DNA of 7,690 nt from Sphingomicrobium sp. (lineage in GTDB: Bacteria; Pseudomonadota; Alphaproteobacteria; Sphingomonadales; Sphingomonadaceae): positions 1-7,690 of the forward strand of contig JASLBJ010000098.1 in NCBI GenBank assembly GCA_030146725.1, in the 5' to 3' direction. Below the pieces are notes generated by a model that was not told the DNA's origin, ran no database searches, and worked only from the letters and a program-made list of their open reading frames with translations. Positions 1 through 6,068 of the stretch are shown piece by piece; within the stretch, counting starts at the first letter, position 1; every line of letters starts with the position of its first letter. A program made the translations under genes and the position numbers.

Positions 1-55
1 CCGCAGTCAGGCTGCATAAAGGTCTCTGGCGTGAAGAACCTACTCGCATTGAATT

Positions 56-60
56 GGAGG
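56..60 (+). promoter_or_regulatory. Ribosome binding site of the DUF411 gene
   Basis: GGAGG ends five bases before the ATG at 66, which is ideal Shine-Dalgarno spacing. It decides the start: the in-frame TTG at 54 overlaps this motif and has no site of its own, so the protein begins at 66. Confidence 0.8.
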
Positions 61-65
61 CCACG

Positions 66-509
66 ATGCTCAGCCGTAACCTGATGCTCGCACTTTCCCC
101 TCTTGCCCTGCTGGCTTGCGCCGGGAGTGCGGCCGCTGCGACGTTGGCAGTGACCAAGACCGCTACCTGCGGCTGTTGCAGCAAGTGGGTCGAGCACATG
201 AAGAAGGCTGGGTTCACGGTCACGGTTCGCGACGTAGAGGACGTGAGCCCGACGGCCCGCAAGCTGGCCGTTCCCGACAAGCTCCGCTCCTGCCACACGG
301 CGGAAATCGGGGGTTATGCGATCGAGGGCCATGTACCCGTGGCGGACATCAAGCGCCTGCTTCGGGAGCGGCCGGAAGCCGCGGGCATTGCGGTGCCCGG
401 CATGGTCGTGGGGTCACCGGGCATGGAGCACGGCAGCCATTCGGAAGCCTATCAAACGATCTTGTTCGACAAGGCGGGCAAGACGAGGGTCTACGCCACG
501 CACAACTAA
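66..509 (+). CDS. CopG-like DUF411 periplasmic copper-binding protein
   Basis: This is a 147-residue exported protein of the DUF411 family, which includes the copper resistance protein CopG, a thioredoxin-like fold that holds copper through cysteines. An N-terminal signal (hydrophobic residues 6-17) ends either at an Ala-rich signal peptidase I site near residues 22-25 or, less likely, at the lipobox-like LLAC with Cys18. The family hallmark C-G-C-C followed by Trp is at residues 35-41. It is followed by H44, the Cys76-His77 pair, His89 in the G-H-V-P motif, and a late PGMVVGSPGM segment (111-120) with H122. All expected metal-ligand positions seem intact and the length is usual for the family. 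The expected role is binding or buffering copper in the periplasm. No copA/copB or other copper gene is visible, so any partner genes would lie left of the window. The family is clear; the exact role is inferred. Confidence 0.92.
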   Translation: MLSRNLMLALSPLALLACAGSAAAATLAVTKTATCGCCSKWVEHMKKAGFTVTVRDVEDVSPTARKLAVPDKLRSCHTAEIGGYAIEGHVPVADIKRLLRERPEAAGIAVPGMVVGSPGMEHGSHSEAYQTILFDKAGKTRVYATHN

Positions 510-536
510 GCGGGCTCAAGCGCCTAGGGCCCGCTT
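508..536 (+). terminator. Possible terminator hairpin after the DUF411 gene
   Basis: A perfect 8-bp inverted repeat, AAGCGGGC and GCCCGCTT, encloses a 13-base loop and begins inside the TAA stop codon. Only two T residues follow the stem, with no real U-tract, so it may act as a weak terminator or an mRNA-stabilising 3' end. Its place directly after the stop supports separation from the efflux operon. Confidence 0.45.
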
Positions 537-633
537 CGATTGCAGCCTACATTGCCTCACGACCACTTGCCGCCAGTTTTGCTAGTCGCATGATCATCGT
601 TGATCGTTGGCGTTGGCAGCAGGTCGCTCTCCT

Positions 634-651
634 TGTCCGATCGGCCGGACA
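634..651. promoter_or_regulatory. Inverted repeat, possible operator
   Basis: TGTCCG and CGGACA form 6-bp arms around ATCGGC. The spacing suits a dimeric repressor site upstream of the efflux operon, but it lies about 210 bases before the adaptor start and no regulator gene is present to match it. Confidence 0.25.
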
Positions 652-684
652 GGTCCTTCGGGCATCTATACGTCGGTAGTGCAT

Positions 685-694
685 GGCTTAAGCC
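685..694. promoter_or_regulatory. Perfect palindrome, candidate operator of the efflux operon
   Basis: GGCTTAAGCC is a perfect 10-bp palindrome, with CAT directly before it and ATG one base after it that nearly extend the symmetry. It sits just before a weak -35-like TTGCAG (701-706). RND pump operons are commonly controlled by TetR- or MarR-type dimers that bind such sites; that assignment is inference. Confidence 0.3.
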
Positions 695-861
695 TATGAC
701 TTGCAGCTGTCTTTTGGATCGTACACAGCGACCTGGCCTGTTCATGCGAGAGCGCGGCACATTGTTCAGGAACGACCGTGCTCAAGCACAGCAACGCTGC
801 TGCAGTCATCAAGGAGCTCGTGCCACGTGCCAGTCATCGCAGTTCGACGTGTAGACAGCTG

Positions 862-1953
862 ATGAGCCGGCACGGGAAAGTCCGGATAGCGGCCAAGTTC
901 ACAGGCAGACATTTCCTACTAGTCACACTACTTGCAGTCGTTGCTGCTTGCCAGGGCGACGAGGGTCAGGAACGCGATCGGCCGCCGCCGCTGGTGAAGG
1001 TCGAGCCGGCGAACGCAATGCGGTTCGTTGAGAAGATCGACGCAGTCGGAACTGCGAATGCCAATGAGCAGGTGACGCTCTCCGCTCCCGTTACCGAGCG
1101 GATCGTCAGGCTCGGCTTCGACGACGGAGCTTTCGTCCGGCGGGGGCAAATGGTCGCAGTGCTCGCGCAGGGGCAGCAGAATGCGCAACTTTCGGAGGCG
1201 CAGGCGCGGGCCCGCGAGGCCTCGCAGCAGCTGGCGCGGATCGAGACCCTGCGACAGCGGGGCTTCGCCACCAAGAGCAGCCTCGACCAGCAGCAGGCGC
1301 TTGCCTCCCAGGCGCGGGCGCAGGCGGCAGGGGCTCAGGCAGCGATCGGCGACCGCGTCGTAACGGCGCCATTCTCCGGGTGGGTGTCGCTCCGCAACAT
1401 CTCGGCAGGAGCGGTGGTGCAGGCGGGAAGCGAGATCGCAACGATCAGCGACCTCTCCTCGATCAAGCTGGATTTTAGCGTTCCGGAGACGATGCTCTCA
1501 GCGATCCGGCCGGGGCTGGCGATCGAGGCGCTGTCAGCCGCTTACTCGGATCAACCCTTCCGCGGGCAGATTGCGACCGTCGATCCGGTTGTCGATCCGA
1601 ATACTCGGGCGGTGAAGGTCAGGGCGCGGCTGCCGAACCCGGATCGCAGGCTTAAGCCCGGGATGCTGCTTAGAGTCGCAATCGAGACTGCGCCTCGGAC
1701 TTCGCTGTCGGTGCCGGAATTATCCGTGGTCGGCGAGGGCGATAGCCGGTTCGTCTATGTCGTTGACAAGGGTCAGGCGAAGCGGATGCCGGTGCAAACC
1801 GGGATCAGGTCGGCTGGGCGCGTCGAGATCGTGGGAGGGCTGCAGCCAGGGCAGCAGGTGGTGACCGAAGGGGTGGTGAAACTGGCCGACGGAATGAAGG
1901 TCAGGCTGGCCGGCGCGCAGAATGCCCGCCGCCCGGCCGTCGAGAGCAACTAG
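862..1953 (+). CDS. RND efflux periplasmic adaptor (membrane fusion) lipoprotein
   Basis: This 363-residue adaptor joins the inner-membrane RND pump to an outer-membrane channel. A signal peptide (hydrophobic residues 18-29) ends in a lipobox-like VVAAC with Cys30, so the mature protein is probably lipid-anchored. The biotinyl-lipoyl-like domain is split: first half about 70-101 (APVTERIVRLGFDDGAFVRR), second half about 166-200 (VVTAPFSGWVSLRNISAGAV). Between them lies a Gln/Ala-rich alpha-hairpin (about 107-160), rather short compared with AcrA/MexA. Beta-barrel and membrane-proximal domains follow. The start is uncertain. The ATG at 862 gives a normal signal peptide but has no clear ribosome site. 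A GTG at 778 has AGGA six bases upstream and would add 28 residues with no recognisable features. I chose 862 on signal-peptide length. The pump gene begins two bases after the stop, implying co-transcription and translational coupling. Confidence 0.93.
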   Translation: MSRHGKVRIAAKFTGRHFLLVTLLAVVAACQGDEGQERDRPPPLVKVEPANAMRFVEKIDAVGTANANEQVTLSAPVTERIVRLGFDDGAFVRRGQMVAVLAQGQQNAQLSEAQARAREASQQLARIETLRQRGFATKSSLDQQQALASQARAQAAGAQAAIGDRVVTAPFSGWVSLRNISAGAVVQAGSEIATISDLSSIKLDFSVPETMLSAIRPGLAIEALSAAYSDQPFRGQIATVDPVVDPNTRAVKVRARLPNPDRRLKPGMLLRVAIETAPRTSLSVPELSVVGEGDSRFVYVVDKGQAKRMPVQTGIRSAGRVEIVGGLQPGQQVVTEGVVKLADGMKVRLAGAQNARRPAVESN

Positions 1954-1955
1954 CG

Positions 1956-4900
1956 ATGCAGCTTTCCGACCTGTCCGTCAAACGGCCTGTATTCGCCGCT
2001 GTTGTGGCGATCCTGCTCGCCGTTGTCGGGCTGGTCAGTTTCTTCAGCCTGTCCGTGCGCGAATACCCCGACGTGGACCCACCAGTGGTCTCTGTGCAGA
2101 CGGTCTATACGGGCGCGGCGGCGAGCGTGGTGGAAAGCCGCATCACGCAGGTGCTGGAGGACCGCCTGTCGGGCGTCGAGGGGCTGCAGACGATCACCTC
2201 CCGCTCGCGCGATGGACAGTCCGACATCACCATCGAGTTCGCTCCGGGGCGCAATGTCGATGTCGCCGCCAACGATGTCCGCGATCGGATCGGCGGCGCG
2301 GCGCAGGACCTGCCTGAAGAGGCACGGCCGCCGGAGGTGCGCAAGGTGGATGCCGATGCGTCTCCGATTCTGTTCCTGGTCTTCTCGAAGCCTGGTTGGA
2401 GCCGCCTTCAGCTCTCCGACTACATCGACCGCAACGTCGTAGACCGCTTTTCATCGATTGACGGCGTCGCCCGCGTGTTCATCGGCGGCGAGGCGCGGCC
2501 GGCCATGCGGGTCTGGCTGCAGCCCGAGCGGCTTGCCGCCTTCAGTCTCACGCCGGGCGATGTCGAAGGCGCGCTGCGGAGCCAGAATGTCGAGCTTCCG
2601 GCGGGACGCCTGGAGTCCCAGTCCCAGAACGTGACGTTACGGGTGGACCGGCCGTTCACGAAGCCCGAGGAATTCTCCCAATTGGTCGTGGGACGCGGAG
2701 GCGACGGGTATCTGGTGAGGCTCGGCGACATCGCACGCGTGGAGCAGGGGCCGGAGAATCCCTATTCGGCCTTCCGTCTAAACGGCGTGACCGGAGTCGG
2801 GCTCGGCGTCGTCCGGCAATCGGGCGCGAACACGTTGGCGGTGGCCGAAGCCGCCAAGGCGATGGCGGAGGAAATCAAACCCACGCTCCCGGACGGCATG
2901 AACGTCACCGTCGGGTCAGACGAATCGCTGTTCATCAGCCGCGCCATCGACAAAGTGTGGGTGACGCTCGCCGAGGCGGCGGTGCTGGTGGTTGCAGTGA
3001 TCTTCCTGTTTCTTGGCAGCTGGCGCGCAACGCTGATTCCGGCAGTAACCGTGCCGCTCTGCCTGCTGGCGAGCTTCGCCGTTCTGTGGACGTTCGGGTT
3101 CTCGATCAACCTCCTCACTTTGCTGGCAATGGTGCTGGCGATTGGCATCGTCGTCGATGACGCGATCGTGGTGCTTGAGAACATCTACCACCGGATCGAG
3201 GCAGGCGAGCCGCCGCTTGCCGCCGCTTTCCAGGGAACGCGGCAGGTCGGCTTCGCTATTGTCTCCACCACATTGGTCGTGTGTTCGGTGTTCGTGCCGG
3301 TGATGTTCATCACGGGGCAGACCGGCCTGCTCTTCCGCGAACTCGCAGTGGCAATGATCGGTGCGGTCGCCTTTTCCGGCTTCCTCGCGCTCAGCCTTGC
3401 GCCGATGCTCTGTTCGAAGCTGCTCCGGCGCGAGGAACGGCGCGGGTTCGCGGCGTGGGTGGATGACAAGTTTCGCCGCCTCGAGCAGCGATACGGCACA
3501 GGCCTGGATTGGGTGCTGCGCAAGCCGATCGTGCCGCTGGTCGGTGTCGGCATCTTTCTTGCGGGCGCAGGCGCCCTGTTCATGACGCTGAAGTCCGAAC
3601 TGGTCCCGGCCGAGGATGTCGGCATCTTGTCGGCCAACATTTCCGCGCCCGAGGGCACCGGCTACGAAGCGATGGACCGCTACATGCTCGATGCGCAGCG
3701 GCGCCTGCTCCCGCTAACGGAGAACGGCGCGGTTCGCGCGATCATTGCGCGCACTCCGGGCGGGTTCGGGCAAAGCGACGATTTCAATTCCGGTACCTTC
3801 ATCGTCTTCCTCAAGCCGTGGGAGGATCGCAAGCAAACGACGCAGGACGTGGTCACCGAGGTCAACAAGATCCTCGGTCAGCTTCCTGCCGTGCGCGGCA
3901 ATGCTTCGGTCCGCTCTTCGATCGGCGGGCGGGGACGGGGCCAGCCGGTCAACTTTGTGATCGCCGGCGGGCGCTACGAGGATCTGGCACGCGCGCGGGA
4001 CCGCATTCTGGCCGCGGCGGCCAACAATCCAGGCATCGTCAACCTGGACAGCGACTATAAGGAGACCAAGCCGCAACTCCGCATCGAAGTCGACACCACT
4101 CGCGCAGGGGATCTCGGAGTTTCCGTCGCCGACGTCAGCGAAGCGCTGCAGAGCCTGCTCGGGTCGCGCCGCGTGTCGACCTATGTCGACCGTGGAGAGG
4201 AGTATCGGGTCGTCGTGCAGGCAGAAGCGTCGGCGCGCGCGACGGAGGCCAATCTCGCCCAGATCTACGTTCGCAGCCGAGAGGGCGCCCTGATCCCTTT
4301 GTCGAACCTGGTCCAGGTTCGGGAGACGGCCGGCGCACGCGATCTCGGCAGGTACAACAAGTTGCGGGCGATCACTCTGTCGGGCGGCCTCGCGCCGGGT
4401 TACTCACTGGGTGAGGCGCTGACGTTCCTGGAGCAGGAGGCCGCGAACGCGCCGGAGGTCACGGCGGTCGGCTTTCGCGGCGAGAGCCAGGCCTTTCGTG
4501 AGGCCGGCAGCTCGATCTGGATCGTGTTCGCGCTGACCATCCTCGTCGTCTATCTGCTACTCGCCGCGCAGTTCGAAAGCTTCGTGCATCCGGCGGTGAT
4601 CATCACCACCGTGCCCCTGGCCGTTGGCGGCGGCGTGCTCGGGCTGGCGGCAATGGGTCAGACGCTCAACCTGTACAGTCAGGTGGGTATTGTGATGCTG
4701 GTGGGGCTGGCAGCCAAGAACGGCATCCTCATCGTCGAATTCGCGAACCAGCTACGCGACGAAGGCAAGGATCTGGGCGATGCGATCCGCGAGGCCTCGG
4801 CAAGGCGCCTTCGGCCGATCCTGATGACGTCGATCGCAACCGTCGCGGGTGCGGTGCCATTGATGCTGGCGAGCGGCGCCGGCGCGGGCGCGCGGCAGGC

Positions 4901-5060
4901 ACTCGGGGTGGTTGTGGTATGGGGCGTATCCATTTCCACCCTGATTACCTTGTTCCTGGTGCCGCTCCTTTACACGCGGCTCGCGGGTCGTACCGGATCG
5001 CCCGAAGCGGTGTCGCGCAAACTGGAGGCACAGCTAAGCCAAGGTCTGCCGGCAGAATGA
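1956..5060 (+). CDS. HAE1-family RND efflux pump, inner-membrane permease
   Basis: This 1034-residue, full-length proton-driven pump is of the AcrB/MexB class, which exports hydrophobic and amphiphilic compounds from the periplasm or inner membrane. Transmembrane helix 1 is at about residues 12-30, helices 2-6 at about 336-500, the last helices beyond about 845, with two large periplasmic porter/docking loops between. The proton-relay residues are all present: the helix-4 aspartate pair D401/D402 in IVVDDAIVVLEN, K921 in GLAAKNGILIVEFAN, and R951 and T958 in RLRPILMTS, matching AcrB D407/D408, K940, R971 and T978. These motifs mark HAE1 drug-type pumps and argue against a CusA-type metal exporter. 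The C-terminal tail after the last helix is short. The start at 1956 follows the adaptor stop by two bases with only a weak upstream GAGAG, consistent with coupling. No TolC-like gene follows, so the channel must be encoded elsewhere. Substrate cannot be deduced. Confidence 0.96.
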   Translation: MQLSDLSVKRPVFAAVVAILLAVVGLVSFFSLSVREYPDVDPPVVSVQTVYTGAAASVVESRITQVLEDRLSGVEGLQTITSRSRDGQSDITIEFAPGRNVDVAANDVRDRIGGAAQDLPEEARPPEVRKVDADASPILFLVFSKPGWSRLQLSDYIDRNVVDRFSSIDGVARVFIGGEARPAMRVWLQPERLAAFSLTPGDVEGALRSQNVELPAGRLESQSQNVTLRVDRPFTKPEEFSQLVVGRGGDGYLVRLGDIARVEQGPENPYSAFRLNGVTGVGLGVVRQSGANTLAVAEAAKAMAEEIKPTLPDGMNVTVGSDESLFISRAIDKVWVTLAEAAVLVVAVIFLFLGSWRATLIPAVTVPLCLLASFAVLWTFGFSINLLTLLAMVLAIGIVVDDAIVVLENIYHRIEAGEPPLAAAFQGTRQVGFAIVSTTLVVCSVFVPVMFITGQTGLLFRELAVAMIGAVAFSGFLALSLAPMLCSKLLRREERRGFAAWVDDKFRRLEQRYGTGLDWVLRKPIVPLVGVGIFLAGAGALFMTLKSELVPAEDVGILSANISAPEGTGYEAMDRYMLDAQRRLLPLTENGAVRAIIARTPGGFGQSDDFNSGTFIVFLKPWEDRKQTTQDVVTEVNKILGQLPAVRGNASVRSSIGGRGRGQPVNFVIAGGRYEDLARARDRILAAAANNPGIVNLDSDYKETKPQLRIEVDTTRAGDLGVSVADVSEALQSLLGSRRVSTYVDRGEEYRVVVQAEASARATEANLAQIYVRSREGALIPLSNLVQVRETAGARDLGRYNKLRAITLSGGLAPGYSLGEALTFLEQEAANAPEVTAVGFRGESQAFREAGSSIWIVFALTILVVYLLLAAQFESFVHPAVIITTVPLAVGGGVLGLAAMGQTLNLYSQVGIVMLVGLAAKNGILIVEFANQLRDEGKDLGDAIREASARRLRPILMTSIATVAGAVPLMLASGAGAGARQALGVVVVWGVSISTLITLFLVPLLYTRLAGRTGSPEAVSRKLEAQLSQGLPAE

Positions 5061-5063
5061 CAA

Positions 5064-5077
5064 GGATCACATGATCC
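5064..5077. repeat. Near-palindrome just after the pump gene
   Basis: GGATCA and TGATCC flank a CA centre, four bases after the TGA stop of the pump gene. As RNA it could fold only as a 5-bp stem with a 4-base loop and has no following T-run, so a terminator role is doubtful. It could instead be a protein site or chance. Confidence 0.3.
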
Positions 5078-5149
5078 GCACTGTTCGGTTTGAAGCTGAC
5101 CGCAGCAGTTCCAGGAATCAGCTGGACAGCTAGCTGACTGTTGCGCATC

Positions 5150-5175
5150 TGCGCGGACCAAGCTTACTCCGCGCA
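5150..5175 (+). terminator. GC-rich hairpin downstream of the efflux operon
   Basis: TGCGCGGA and TCCGCGCA are perfectly complementary 8-bp arms around a 10-base loop, about 90 bases after the pump stop. The left arm also overlaps a smaller alternative stem, GCGCA-TC-TGCGC (5143-5154), and the octamer GCGCATCT occurs at both edges of the structure. No T-tract follows, so this is a possible factor-dependent or 3'-stabilising end rather than a classical intrinsic terminator. Confidence 0.4.
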
Positions 5176-5292
5176 TCTCCGCCTCGATTGAGAGGAATCA
5201 TCGCGGCATCTGCATGACATCTGGCATGAGAGCCCAAGCATATTAGGAAAGGTCGTGTCGGCTTCTATCATTGTGGCTTGAACATCATGATC

Positions 5293-5321
5293 TTGACTCG
5301 CCCTTCGGCTCGGCAGACGAT
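5293..5321 (+). promoter_or_regulatory. Candidate sigma-70 promoter of the lipoprotein gene
   Basis: TTGACT at 5293-5298 (5 of 6 to the -35 consensus) is followed after 17 bases by GACGAT at 5316-5321 (3 of 6, keeping the key A2 and T6). Transcription would begin near 5328, giving a leader of about 27 bases before the ATG at 5355. A weak -10 is common in alphaproteobacteria, but the match is by eye only. Confidence 0.35.
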
Positions 5322-5354
5322 GCTTGAGCGCGGTCGTCCGCGTCGGGGAATGAC

Positions 5355-5834
5355 ATGGCAAAGAACTTCATACTCGCTGTTGCTGCCGTAGTGACCTTGG
5401 TCGGCTGCTCATCGCGGCCACGCGAGTTCTCGCCCGTGCTTGCAGTCCCGGCTGCCGACCAGGCCGCCTACAATGCCGCGGTGACCGACTGCGGCACGTT
5501 GCTGGCACAAGGCAAGCTCACTTCCGAGGGCCGGCTGGCATCTGGTGCGGCCGGTGCAGCGGCAAGCGGGGCTGCCCTTGCGGCTGGTTCGGCAGCGGCA
5601 AGCAGCGCAGGCATGTTCGGTGGCATGGCGGTTGCAGGAGCGACCATAATCCTGTTGCCGTTCGCTGCACTCGGCGGCGCGTACGGCATGGCAAAGGCCA
5701 AGCAAAAGAAGAAGGAAGCGGCGATCCAAGCGGCCATGGCCGGTTGTCTGAGCGAGCGCGGCCATAACGTCATTGGCTGGCAGCAAAAGGGCAAGATCAT
5801 CCCGGTCAAGGCAGCCCAGGCGACGTCCAAGTAG
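5355..5834 (+). CDS. Small lipoprotein with glycine/alanine-rich membrane segment, unknown function
   Basis: This is a 159-residue predicted lipoprotein that I cannot assign to a named family. Residues 1-17 form a signal peptide ending in LVGC, with lipidated Cys18. Ser at +2 predicts outer-membrane sorting. Residues 62-112 are strongly Gly/Ala/Ser-rich with a hydrophobic core (IILLPFAALGG around 98-108), resembling a glycine-zipper membrane hairpin, followed by a basic patch (KAKQKKK, 114-120). Two further cysteines, Cys46 in TDCGTLL and Cys131 in AGCLSERGH, flank that segment and could form a disulfide. The C-terminus contains an N-V-I-G-W stretch (138-142) and a Lys-rich tail. The start is supported by GGGGA at 5345-5349 with five bases of spacing; an ATG at 5350 is out of frame and stops after 13 codons. 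It stands alone between the efflux operon and a convergent kinase. An envelope role is inferred. Confidence 0.8.
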   Translation: MAKNFILAVAAVVTLVGCSSRPREFSPVLAVPAADQAAYNAAVTDCGTLLAQGKLTSEGRLASGAAGAAASGAALAAGSAAASSAGMFGGMAVAGATIILLPFAALGGAYGMAKAKQKKKEAAIQAAMAGCLSERGHNVIGWQQKGKIIPVKAAQATSK

Positions 5835-5959
5835 AGGCTCGCGAGGGACGGTTGCTAACGCCCGGCGCGAACTGTCGCAGCGTTGGACCAACAATCTACG
5901 GATAGCAGCGTACCAAGCAGCTTAACCGAACGTCCGCTTACCACCCATGCATTTGCAAG

Positions 5960-5980
5960 GGCATCTAGCCGGGCGATGCC
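5960..5980. terminator. Possible bidirectional hairpin between convergent genes
   Basis: GGCATC and GATGCC form a 6-bp stem with a 9-base loop in the 234-base gap between the lipoprotein stop and the kinase stop. It lies about 125 bases after the first and about 90 after the second, and no T-run follows on either strand. Its position between convergent genes is the main reason to list it. Confidence 0.25.
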
Positions 5981-6068
5981 AGGGTTCGTGCCGTAATCAT
6001 TCAGTGACACAGTCTCGTAACGTCCGAGAAGTCTCCTATGTGCGCGGCAGGACTGACCGAGGCGTCGC

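Larger units (their letters stand above)
510..861. other. Intergenic region before the efflux operon
   Basis: I see no credible gene here; the open frames on both strands lack family features and ribosome sites. The stretch holds the hairpin after the DUF411 gene, an inverted repeat at 634-651, a 10-bp palindrome at 685-694, and only weak sigma-70-like matches (TTGCCG-N16-CATGAT at 567-594; TTGCAG at 701-706 with a poor -10 near 722). A Shine-Dalgarno-like AGGA at 768-771 precedes a GTG at 778 that is in frame with the adaptor gene, so the last 84 bases could be its coding sequence if translation starts there. Confidence 0.6.

Noticed and set aside
2..19. Possible tail of an upstream gene ending in TAA at 17-19
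   Set aside because: Only five codons are visible; every frame offers similar short tails, so it cannot be supported.
54..65. TTG start at 54 for the DUF411 protein
   Set aside because: It overlaps the Shine-Dalgarno sequence of the ATG at 66, which gives a normal signal peptide.
557..854. Small open frames on both strands in the gap before the efflux operon
   Set aside because: No ribosome sites, no domain character, and the frames overlap one another.
1956..5060. CusA-type metal exporter, suggested by the neighbouring copper protein
   Set aside because: The D401/D402 motif, K921 region and overall sequence are of the HAE1 drug-pump class.
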